Source: Maritimibacter alkaliphilus
GTDB lineage: Bacteria > Pseudomonadota > Alphaproteobacteria > Rhodobacterales > Rhodobacteraceae
Length of the DNA stretch: 64,000 nt
NCBI RefSeq assembly: GCF_019801605.1
Contig: NZ_JAHVIT010000002.1
Location: forward strand, 1,302,001-1,366,000
Reading direction: 5' to 3'
The position numbers and the translations under genes were made by a program. How positions within the stretch are numbered: the first letter of the stretch is position 1; each line of letters begins with the position of its first letter. Shown here piece by piece: positions 28,734-38,909 of the stretch. The notes under the pieces are model-generated. The model was not told the origin of the DNA. It searched no databases and saw only the letters and a program-made list of their open reading frames with translations.

Positions 28734-30434
28734 TCAGTTCCAGGAGGCCACGAGTTCGTCGTAGGAGACGGTCTTGGGCTCCTCACGCTCGTTCTCGATC
28801 TTGGGCTTGGGCGCGCCCTCCATGGCCATCCACTCGGAGGCGTCCTTCTCCTCGTTCATGACAGGGCCCAGGTCGCCCTGGATGCCGGCCCGTTCGAGGC
28901 GCTCCATCACGCGTTCCATATCGGAGCAGAGGCTGTCGAGGGCGTCCTGCGCGGACTTGGCGCCCGACATGGCGTCGCCGATGTTCTGCCACCACAGCTG
29001 CGCCAGCTTGGGGTAGTCCGGCACGTTGGTGCCCGTGGGCGACCAGCGCACGCGGTCCGGCGAGCGGTAGAATTCCACCAGGCCGCCGAGTTTCGGCGCG
29101 CGGTCGGTGAAGCTCTCGTGCTGGATGGTGCTTTCGCGGGTGAAGGTCAGGCCGACGTGGCTCTTCTTCACGTCCACGGTCTTGGAGCCGACGAACTGGG
29201 CATAGAGCCAGGCCGCCTTGGCGCGGTCATCCGGGGTCGACTTCATCAGCGTCCAGGAGCCCACGTCCTGGTAGCCGACCTTCATGCCCTCTTCCCAGTA
29301 GACGCCGTGGGGCGAGGGGGCGAGGCGCCACTTGGGCGTGCCGTCCTCGTTCATCACGGCGTCGCTGTCCACGAGGGGGGCCACGAAGGTCGTGTACATG
29401 AACATCTGCTGCGCGATGTTGCCCTGGCCCGGCACCGGGCCCGCCTCGGAGAAGGTCATGCCCATGGCGGAGGGGGGCGAGTACTTGTTCAGCCAGTCGA
29501 TGGCCTTCTCGACGGCATAGACCGCCGCGGGGCTGTTGGCCGCGCCGCCGCGGGACATGCAGGCGCCCACGGGCTGCGATTGCTCGTTCACCCGGATGCC
29601 CCATTCGTCCACCGGCAGGCCGTTCGGCTCGCCCTTGTCGCCCATGCCGGCCATGGACATCCACGCATCGGTGTAGCGCCAGCCGAGCGAGGGGTCCTTC
29701 TTGCCGTAGTCCATCGAGCCGTAGACATCGACGCCGTCGATGTTCCGACCGGTGAAGAACTCGGCGATGTCCTCGTAGGCCGACCAGTTGACCGGCACGC
29801 CGAGGTCATAGCCGTACTTCTCCTTGAACTCGGCCATGATCGCGGGATCGGTGAACCAGTCGTAGCGGAACCAGTAGAGGTTCGCGAACTGCTGGTCGGG
29901 CAGCTGGTAGAGCTTGCCGTCCGGTGCGGTGGTGAACTGGGTGCCGATGTAATCGTCGAGGTCCAGCGTCGGGCTGGTGACATCCGCGCCCTCGTTGGCC
30001 ATCCAGTCGGTCAGGTTGCGCACCTGCTGATAGCGCCAGTGGGTGCCGATCAGGTCGCTGTCGTTGACGTAGGCGTCATAGATGTTCTCGCCCGACTGCA
30101 TCTGCGTTTGCAGCTTCTCGACCACGTCGCCTTCGCCGATGAGGTCATGGGTGACGTTGATGCCGGTGATCTCGCTGAAGGCCTTGGCGAGAACCTGGCT
30201 TTCGTACTCATGCGTGGTGATCGTCTCGGAGACCACCTTGATGTCCATGCCCTTGAAGGGCTCGGCCGCATCGATGAACCACTGCATCTCGGCTTCCTGA
30301 TCGGCGCGCGAGAGGCTGGACTGATCGCCGATCTCGGCGTCGAGGAAGGCTTTCGCCGCGTCCATGTCCGCCCATGCGGGGCCGCAGAGCAGCCCGAGCG
30401 CAAGCGCCATGGATGTCGTTGTCTTCAGGTTCAT
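28734..30434 (-). CDS. glpV: Glycerol ABC transporter, periplasmic binding protein GlpV
   Basis: 566 residues, larger than ordinary sugar-binding proteins, as is typical of GlpV. The signal peptide (about 1-22, ending GPAWA) is cleaved for export. The mature region has WFIDAAEPFKGMDIKVVSET, GENIYDAYVNDSDLIG, YQLPDQQFANLYWFRYDW and GVPVNWSAYEDIAEFF, the binding-protein fold. The ATG at 30434 has a full GGGAGGAA site. It stands after glpU in the operon and before the hairpin that precedes glpK. Function is assigned from the operon as well as sequence. Confidence 0.9.
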   Translation of the reverse strand: MNLKTTTSMALALGLLCGPAWADMDAAKAFLDAEIGDQSSLSRADQEAEMQWFIDAAEPFKGMDIKVVSETITTHEYESQVLAKAFSEITGINVTHDLIGEGDVVEKLQTQMQSGENIYDAYVNDSDLIGTHWRYQQVRNLTDWMANEGADVTSPTLDLDDYIGTQFTTAPDGKLYQLPDQQFANLYWFRYDWFTDPAIMAEFKEKYGYDLGVPVNWSAYEDIAEFFTGRNIDGVDVYGSMDYGKKDPSLGWRYTDAWMSMAGMGDKGEPNGLPVDEWGIRVNEQSQPVGACMSRGGAANSPAAVYAVEKAIDWLNKYSPPSAMGMTFSEAGPVPGQGNIAQQMFMYTTFVAPLVDSDAVMNEDGTPKWRLAPSPHGVYWEEGMKVGYQDVGSWTLMKSTPDDRAKAAWLYAQFVGSKTVDVKKSHVGLTFTRESTIQHESFTDRAPKLGGLVEFYRSPDRVRWSPTGTNVPDYPKLAQLWWQNIGDAMSGAKSAQDALDSLCSDMERVMERLERAGIQGDLGPVMNEEKDASEWMAMEGAPKPKIENEREEPKTVSYDELVASWN

Positions 30435-30532
30435 GGTTTCCTCCCTGTTTGAACCGTCGTTCCTGTCGTCACGGGGCCGGCCGGGGGCCGCATCCCGTGC
30501 AATCCCACGCCCCGGCCTCCCGCCGGAGCGTC

Positions 30533-30805
30533 TCACACCCAGCGGAAGACCGCTGCGGCGTAGACGAGGCAGACCGCCATCGCCCAGGGCTGTGCCGTGC
30601 CCACCAGCCCCAGCCATGCGAGGTTGATGAAGGCAGAGCCCAGAAGGGTGATGAAAAGCCGGTCGCCCCGTGTCGTCTCGATCCGCAGTACGCCCATGCG
30701 GGGCGTCTCGGGGAACCTGATCGCCAGCACGGTGAAGATCACCAGCAGCGTCGCGATGGTGCCGAAGAAGGCCGCCGTGGGCCATGTCCATGCCATCCAG
30801 TCCAT
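30533..30805 (-). CDS. glpU: GlpU, DUF2160 small membrane protein of the glycerol transporter
   Basis: 90 residues with three hydrophobic segments (about 8-28, 50-66, 70-88) separated by a charged stretch with RGDRLFIT. The DUF2160 family occurs almost only between the permease and binding-protein genes of glycerol ABC operons; its role is unknown. Here it is separated from glpQ by the inserted GIY-YIG unit, so it may depend on read-through across that element. Confidence 0.88.
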   Translation of the reverse strand: MDWMAWTWPTAAFFGTIATLLVIFTVLAIRFPETPRMGVLRIETTRGDRLFITLLGSAFINLAWLGLVGTAQPWAMAVCLVYAAAVFRWV

Positions 30806-30846
30806 TACGCGCTCTCCTCCTGCACAGCCCGGTCATCCACAGGGCG

Positions 30847-30875
30847 GTCATCCTCGGGCCTGACCCGAGGACCTC
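30847..30875 (+). repeat. Left palindromic end of the GIY-YIG cassette
   Basis: 29 bases starting GTCATCCTCGGG. The core 30851-30871 is a perfect hairpin with stem TCCTCGGG/CCCGAGGA and a 5-base loop (CCTGA). The reverse complement of 31205-31233 matches it at 28 of 29 positions; the single change is in the loop. Confidence 0.9.
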
Positions 30876-30893
30876 CCAAGTCCCGCGCGCCAA

Positions 30894-31190
30894 TCAAGTT
30901 CCGCAGACCTCCTCCCAGAGATCCCGCCAGTCGGGGTTCAAGCTCTCCCCAAGCTCCAGCTTCCACTGCCGTCGCCAGCGTTTGAGGGATTTCTCCCGCT
31001 GGATTGCCTGCGTGGGGCTCTCGTGATGTTCGAACCACACGAGCCGGCCCAGGTTGTAGCGATCGGTGAAGCCGCGATGCGCGTGGGTGCGGTGTTCCCT
31101 GACCCTGCGCTGCAGGTCGCCCGTGACCCCGATGTAGAGCGTGCCCCGGGGCCGGTTCGTCATCATGTAGACATGCACCCGTCGGGGCAT
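30894..31190 (-). CDS. GIY-YIG-family nuclease-like protein
   Basis: 98 residues of the short single-domain GIY-YIG type. The first strand is HVYMMTN where GIY would stand, then TLYIGVTGDLQRRVREHR containing YIG (19-21) and the catalytic Arg region (28-31), and AIQREKSLKRWRR with the metal-binding Glu (about E66). Length and layout match the stand-alone proteins widespread in alphaproteobacteria. The ATG at 31190 is preferred; a TTG at 31220 would start inside the right-hand repeat. It lies on the same strand as the glp operon and interrupts it, with the palindromic repeats about 15-20 bases from each end of the gene. Function unproven. Confidence 0.85.
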   Translation of the reverse strand: MPRRVHVYMMTNRPRGTLYIGVTGDLQRRVREHRTHAHRGFTDRYNLGRLVWFEHHESPTQAIQREKSLKRWRRQWKLELGESLNPDWRDLWEEVCGT

Positions 31191-31204
31191 TGTGGGGGTG
31201 TCCT

Positions 31205-31233
31205 GAGGTCCTCGGGTCAAGCCCGAGGATGAC
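31205..31233 (-). repeat. Right palindromic end of the GIY-YIG cassette
   Basis: Inverted copy of the left end. The hairpin core is 31209-31229 with the same 8-bp stem and loop TCAAG on the plus strand. Because it lies between the glpQ stop and the GIY-YIG gene, transcripts of the operon will fold it. Confidence 0.9.
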
Positions 31234-31259
31234 GGGACGGTGGCTAACAGTGCGTTGCA

Positions 31260-32111
<852 letters not shown>

Positions 32112-32112
32112 C

Positions 32113-32978
<866 letters not shown>

Positions 32979-32982
<4 letters not shown>

Positions 32983-34058
32983 GCCGCAGCCTCCCCGGTC
33001 ACGCGCCAGTCGTTGGCATAGACGTTCACCCGCGCCGGATCGAAGACGACGCGGTTCATGTCGGCGCTGACGCGGTCGTCCTCGCCGGCGATGATGTTGA
33101 TGTCATGGCCGAAGAACTCGGCCCGGATGATCTTGTGGCGGCCCGCGTCCTCGACCCGGCGCACCTTGACGGGCAGGCCCTCGCTCTGGCTCAGGCGGGC
33201 GAACTCGGGCCGGACGCCGATCTCGACCTTGCCGTCGAGCGCGCCGTAGCCTTGCCCCAGATCCACGTGGGAGCCGTTGATATAGGCCCGCGCGCCGTCG
33301 ACCCGCGCCGGGATCACGTTCATGCCGGGCGAGCCGATGAAATAGCCCACGAAGGTATGCTCGGGCCGCTCGAAGAGCTCTTCCGGCGTGCCGATCTGGA
33401 CGACGCGGCCGTCATACATGACCACCACCTTGTCGGCGAAGGTCAGCGCCTCGGTCTGGTCATGGGTGACGTAGATCATCGTGTGGCCGAAATCGTGGTG
33501 CAGCTTCTTCAGCTGGGTCCGCAGCTCCCACTTCATGTGCGGGTCGATCACCGTCAGCGGCTCGTCGAAGAGCAGGGCATTCACGTCCTTGCGCACCATG
33601 CCGCGGCCAAGGCTGATCTTCTGCTTGGCATCCGCCGTCAGGCCGCGCGCCTTGCGGTGGAGCATCTCCTCCATCCCGATCATGCGGGCGATTTCCTGCA
33701 CGCGCTGGGCGACATAGCTCTCGTCCCGGCCCCGGTTGCGCAGCGGGAAGGCGAGGTTGTCGTGCACCGTCATCGTGTCGTAGACGACCGGGAACTGGAA
33801 CACCTGCGCGATATTGCGCGCGGCGGTGGGCGCGTGGGTCACGTCCGTGTCGTCGAAGAGGATGCGCCCCTGCGACGGCTGCAGCAGCCCCGAGATGATG
33901 TTGAGCAGCGTGGACTTGCCACAGCCCGAGGCGCCGAGCAGGGCATAGGCCGCGCCGTCCTCCCAGACGTGGTTCAGCTCCTTCAGCGCGAAATCATCCT
34001 CCGACGCCGGGTTCGGGGAATAGGAATGCGCGAGGTTGTCGAGCGTGATCTTTGCCAT
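32979..34058 (-). CDS. glpT: Glycerol ABC transporter ATPase GlpT (degenerate signature motif)
   Basis: 359 residues: ATPase domain (about 1-240) and a C-terminal OB-type regulatory domain like that of MalK. Walker A is LLGASGCGKSTLLN, Walker B ALLFDEPLTVIDP and the switch His is present in YVTHDQTEAL. The ABC signature is degenerate, with LTADAKQKISLG where LSGGQ is expected. It pairs with GlpS, which keeps LSGGQ but lacks the switch His. GAGGAG precedes the ATG, 9 bases after the glpS stop. Do not confuse with the E. coli G3P antiporter. Confidence 0.9.
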
Positions 34059-34067
34059 GTCTCCTCC

Positions 34068-35156
<1,089 letters not shown>

Positions 35157-35191
35157 AAGGTCTCCTCCCCGCGCCGTTCTGTCTTCCGCGG

Positions 35192-36811
35192 TTATTCCGC
35201 CGCGTCGGCCCTGCTGTCCGTCCGGTCATTGGTCCGGTCGTTTCGGCCTGTCATCCAGGCGTCCAGGGCCGCGATCTCCTCCGCGCTCAGGCGCAGCCCG
35301 AGCTTGCTTCTTCTCCAGACCACGTCCTCCGCCCGGCGGGCGTATTCGCGGTCCATCAACCATTTCACCTCGGCCTCGGTCAGCGTGGCCCCGAAGGCGC
35401 GGCCAAGGTCCCCGGCCTGCGTGGCCGGGCCGAGGATGTCCTGCGCCTCGGTACCATAGGCCCGCACGAGGCGGCGCGCCCAGGTGGCGTCGAGGAAGGG
35501 GTAGGCGGCCTGCGTCTCGCGCACGAGGGCATCGAAGCCCGCGACCGGGAAGTCGCCGCCCGCCAGCGGTACGCCTGCCGTCCACGGACCCTTGTCCAGC
35601 GACAGGTGCTCGCCGATCTTTTCCAGCGCGCTTTCGGCCAGCCGCCGGTAGGTGGTGATCTTGCCGCCGAAGACGTTCAGCACCGGCGCGCCGCCCGTGG
35701 CGTTGACCTTCAGCGTGTAATCCCGCGTGGCCGCCGTCGCGCTGGAAGCGCCGTCATCGTAGAGCGGGCGCACGCCGGAATAGCTCCAGACCACGTCCTC
35801 GGCGCTGATCGCCTTGGCGAAGTAGCGGTTGGCGAAGGCGATCAGGTAATCGCGTTCCGCCTCGGTGCAGACCGGTTTCTGAGACGGGTCGTCGTGGTCC
35901 GCGTCCGTGGTCCCGATCAGGGTGAAATCGCGCTCGTAGGGGATCGCGAAGATGATCCGCCCGTCCTCGCCCTGGAAGAAGTAGCACTTGTCGTGGTCGT
36001 AGAGCTTGCGCGTCACGATGTGGCTGCCACGGACAAGGCGCACGCCCTCGGTCGAGGGCAGGTCGATCGTGTCGTGGATGATCCGTCCGACCCAGGGCCC
36101 GCCGGCATTCACCAGCATCCGGGCGTAGTGGATGGCTTCGGCCCCGCTTTCCATGTCTTTCGTTTCGACGCGCCAGAGATCGCCCTCGCGGGTGGCATGG
36201 GTCACCTGCATGCGGGTCAGGATCGTCGCGCCACGGGCCTCGGCGTCGCGGGCGTTCAGCGCGACAAGGCGGCTGTCCTCGATCCAGCAGTCGGAATATT
36301 CGAAGGCCTTTTCGAACCTGTCCTGCAGCGGTGCCCCCTCGGGCGTGCCCTTGAGGGAGAGCGTGCGCGTCGCGGGCAGGATCTTGCGCCCGCCGAGCGT
36401 GTCGTAGAGGAACAGCCCGGTGCGGATCAGCCACGCGGGACGGCGGCCCTTCATCCACGGCATCACCCGCGACAGCAGCCGGGAGGTGGGCGTTTCGGAT
36501 TCGAACCGCATATCCTTATGATACGGCAGGACAAACCGCATCGGCCAGCTGATGTGGGGCATCGCCTTCAGCAGCACTTCGCGCTCTTCCAGCGCCTCCT
36601 GCACCAGCCGGACCTCGAAATATTCGAGGTAGCGCAGCCCACCATGGAACAGCTTGGTCGAGGCGGAGGAGGTGGCCGAGGCGAGGTCGTCCATCTCCGC
36701 CAGCGTGACCGAGAGACCGCGCCCCGCCGCATCGCGCGCGATCCCGCAGCCATTGATGCCGCCGCCGATGACGAAGAGATCCACCGGCTGTGTCTGCGTG
36801 CCCTGGGTCAC
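35192..36811 (-). CDS. glpD: Aerobic glycerol-3-phosphate dehydrogenase
   Basis: FAD enzyme that oxidises glycerol 3-phosphate to dihydroxyacetone phosphate at the membrane and feeds electrons to quinone. 539 residues. FAD-binding VIGGGINGCGIARDAAGRG lies near the start, followed by SSASTKLFHGGLRYLE, VNAGGPWVGRI and IPYERDFTLIGTTD. A C-terminal helical domain (about 390-525) completes it. The start is GTG at 36811 with AGGAG 8 bases upstream. First gene of the operon, behind the region holding a candidate GlpR operator. Confidence 0.96.
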   Translation of the reverse strand: MTQGTQTQPVDLFVIGGGINGCGIARDAAGRGLSVTLAEMDDLASATSSASTKLFHGGLRYLEYFEVRLVQEALEEREVLLKAMPHISWPMRFVLPYHKDMRFESETPTSRLLSRVMPWMKGRRPAWLIRTGLFLYDTLGGRKILPATRTLSLKGTPEGAPLQDRFEKAFEYSDCWIEDSRLVALNARDAEARGATILTRMQVTHATREGDLWRVETKDMESGAEAIHYARMLVNAGGPWVGRIIHDTIDLPSTEGVRLVRGSHIVTRKLYDHDKCYFFQGEDGRIIFAIPYERDFTLIGTTDADHDDPSQKPVCTEAERDYLIAFANRYFAKAISAEDVVWSYSGVRPLYDDGASSATAATRDYTLKVNATGGAPVLNVFGGKITTYRRLAESALEKIGEHLSLDKGPWTAGVPLAGGDFPVAGFDALVRETQAAYPFLDATWARRLVRAYGTEAQDILGPATQAGDLGRAFGATLTEAEVKWLMDREYARRAEDVVWRRSKLGLRLSAEEIAALDAWMTGRNDRTNDRTDSRADAAE

Positions 36812-36874
36812 GGTTCACTCCTGAAAACTTGACCGGAAGCTAGCCGGGCGCCACGCAATCGCGCAAGCGAATTA

Positions 36875-36894
36875 TTTTCGTTTCTTTTCGTTTG
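36875..36894. promoter_or_regulatory. Candidate GlpR operator upstream of glpD
   Basis: TTTTCGTTT occurs twice in a row with a 10-base period (36875-36883 and 36885-36893), about 65 bases from the glpD start. Its reverse complement resembles the site overlapping the glpR ribosome-binding region. Typical of DeoR-family operators as direct half-sites. Confidence 0.6.
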
Positions 36895-37027
36895 TGTGTT
36901 TCCAAGGGGTTAACCAGCCAAATTCTGCACCTGCAAAGAAAAATTCTCCGAATCTTCGCGTTTGCGGCAGAGAAACCGCTGGCGAAACCGGGCGGATCGC
37001 GGTTTCCTAGGGGCAGCGTCGAGCCAA

Positions 37028-37046
37028 GCGAAAGAAACCGAAAGCG
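37028..37046. promoter_or_regulatory. Candidate GlpR operator at the glpR start
   Basis: GCGAAAGAAACCGAAAGCG ends directly at the glpR ATG. It carries CGAAA twice, 10 bases apart, opposite in orientation to the glpD-side element. It coincides with the ribosome-binding region, so binding would repress glpR itself. Confidence 0.5.
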
Positions 37047-37811
37047 ATGTCCCAGTCCTTCCGTCATCCCGAAATCCTCGAGATCGCGCGGCGCGACGGC
37101 AAGGTGACCGTCGAGGGGCTGGCGCAGCACTTCGGCGTAACGCTCCAGACCATCCGCCGCGACCTCTCCGATCTGGCGGAATCCGGGCGGCTGGAGCGGG
37201 TCCACGGCGGCGCGGTGCTGCCCTCGGGCACCAGCAACATCGGCTACGAGGAACGCCGCCACCTGAACAGCGGGGCCAAGACCGCCATCGCGCGGGCCTG
37301 TGCGGCGCGGATTCCGAACGGCATCTCGCTTTTCCTCAACATCGGCACCAGCACCGAGGCGGTGGCGCAGGAACTGCTGCACCACAAGGATCTGATGGTG
37401 GTGACGAACAACATGAACGTGGCCAATATCCTTGTCGCGAACCCGGACTGCGAGATCCTCGTCACCGGCGGCAGCCTGCGCCGTGCCGACGGCGGGCTGA
37501 TCGGCACGCTGGCGACCGAGAGCATCCGCCAGTTCAAGTTCGACCTCGCCGTGATCGGCTGCTCCGCGCTGGACGCGGATGGCGACATGCTCGACTTCGA
37601 CATTCAGGAGGTGGGGGTGAGCCGCGCCATCCTGCGCCAGTCGCGCAAGGTGCTGCTGGTCTCGGACCATTCGAAATTCAAGCGCTCCGCGCCCGCACGG
37701 ATCGGCTCGCTCTCCGAGGTGGATGTCTTCGTCACCGATGCGCCGCTCAGCGATCCGCTCGCAGCCGCCTGCAAGGGCTGGGCGACGGAAGTGGTGGTCG
37801 CCGGGCCCTGA
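37047..37811 (+). CDS. glpR: DeoR-family glycerol regulon repressor GlpR
   Basis: 254 residues. N-terminal winged HTH (RDGKVTVEGLAQHFGVTLQT, then IRRDLSDLAESGRLERVHGGAV), followed by a sugar-phosphate-binding domain (LNIGTSTEAVAQEL, VTNNMNVANIL, VTGGSLRRADGGLIG, IGCSALDADGDMLDFD). Divergent from glpD across 235 bases holding two candidate operators. By family knowledge, glycerol 3-phosphate would be the inducer. Convergent with the AraC gene, 16 bases apart. Confidence 0.94.
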   Translation: MSQSFRHPEILEIARRDGKVTVEGLAQHFGVTLQTIRRDLSDLAESGRLERVHGGAVLPSGTSNIGYEERRHLNSGAKTAIARACAARIPNGISLFLNIGTSTEAVAQELLHHKDLMVVTNNMNVANILVANPDCEILVTGGSLRRADGGLIGTLATESIRQFKFDLAVIGCSALDADGDMLDFDIQEVGVSRAILRQSRKVLLVSDHSKFKRSAPARIGSLSEVDVFVTDAPLSDPLAAACKGWATEVVVAGP

Positions 37812-37827
37812 CGTCCGCCCTTGGGGG

Positions 37828-38781
37828 CTACGCCGTGTGGGCCTCGTCCGGGCGGGACCGCAGCTGTGACGGGCTCTCGCCGCGCTGATGCCGGAAGGCG
37901 GTGGCAAAGGCGGTCGCGCTCTCGTAGCCCGCGATCCTTGCCGCTTCGGCCACGCTGATCCCGGTGCGCAACGCCTCTGCCGCGCGGTCGATCCTGAGGG
38001 CGCGCAGATGCGCCAGCACGGGCCGGTCGTAGGCCCGCTGGAACAGTCGCCGCATCGAGGAGACGCTCATCCCCGCCGCCTCCGCGATCTCCGTCAGAGG
38101 GGGCAGGGGGCCGGGCCGCAGGGCGAGGCTCTCCATACGGTGCAGCCGGTCCCGCTCCTGCGGGCGCAGGCCGTCCGGGGCGGCCAGAAGGTCCTCCATC
38201 GCGTGACGCAGGAGGGCGAGGGCGAGGGCCTCCTTCTCCAGCAGGCGCAGCGCCGCGGGGCCGGTGCCGCGCAGCAGCGCCTCGGCCTGTGCCACCTCTG
38301 CCGGGGCGGCGATCCAGCTGTCGCAGCGATGGGTCCGGCCGGCCATGAGCGTCGCCTGGTCCAACCCGCGGGCCGCGAGCCAGTCCCAGGACAGCACCAC
38401 GGTCACCTTGCGCAGGCGCTGCCCCCGCCGGATGCGGCGCCGGAACGGCAGCGGACGGTCGGTCGCGCTCAGGACCACGCGCACCGGATCGCCGGGCGCA
38501 CGGTTCAGCCGCAGGGCCGCGCCGTCCAGCCGGGTCTCCACCGCGCCCTCCAGAACCATGTGCAGCACGAGGTTAGCGGGCCGGGTCACGCGGGTCTCGA
38601 AGGTCTCGGCCACCTCTGTGTCCTGCAGGTTCACCCGCGGGCCCGAGGGCGTGGCCAGCCCCTCGCGTCCGCCCGTCAGTACCACGCGGTCGCGGGGCAG
38701 CGTCGCGCCGAAGTCGCGCAGCGCGCCCTCCGGCCCCTGCGGCAGGCTGCGCGCGATATCCTCGAGTCGTATGTCAGCCAT
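37828..38781 (-). CDS. AraC-family regulator, PchR-like
   Basis: 317 residues. The C-terminal AraC DNA-binding domain has two HTHs: LTEIAEAAGMSVSSMRRLFQ and ISVAEAARIAGYESATAFAT followed by AFRHQRGESPSQLR. The N-terminal half is a ligand-binding region resembling siderophore-responsive PchR/AlcR types. Divergent from the TonB-dependent receptor across 128 bases, which fits control of that receptor by its siderophore. The ATG at 38781 is preferred; the open frame extends about 80 residues further without similarity. Confidence 0.85.
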   Translation of the reverse strand: MADIRLEDIARSLPQGPEGALRDFGATLPRDRVVLTGGREGLATPSGPRVNLQDTEVAETFETRVTRPANLVLHMVLEGAVETRLDGAALRLNRAPGDPVRVVLSATDRPLPFRRRIRRGQRLRKVTVVLSWDWLAARGLDQATLMAGRTHRCDSWIAAPAEVAQAEALLRGTGPAALRLLEKEALALALLRHAMEDLLAAPDGLRPQERDRLHRMESLALRPGPLPPLTEIAEAAGMSVSSMRRLFQRAYDRPVLAHLRALRIDRAAEALRTGISVAEAARIAGYESATAFATAFRHQRGESPSQLRSRPDEAHTA

Positions 38782-38909
38782 GGCGTTCCCCCGCGAAATT
38801 GACCGTCCTGCAAAGCTTTCTGAACGTGGCGCGAAGGTCTCTGGCTGGTTCGCGGGCATCTTAATGCTTAAAGCCTGATTGAAACAGTCGGAATTTCGGG
38901 GATATTCAG

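Larger units (their letters stand above)
30847..31233 (-). mobile_element. Candidate GIY-YIG/palindrome cassette inserted in the glp operon
   Basis: 387-bp unit: left palindromic repeat (30847-30875), GIY-YIG nuclease gene (30894-31190), right palindromic repeat (31205-31233) in inverted orientation. It stands between glpQ and glpU, which are normally adjacent. The terminal repeats agree over 29 bases with one mismatch. No clear target-site duplication is visible. Mobility is inferred from layout only. Confidence 0.5.

Noticed and set aside
30847-31233. Insertion sequence with transposase
   Set aside because: No DDE or HUH transposase and no visible target-site duplication. I therefore describe it only as a candidate GIY-YIG cassette.
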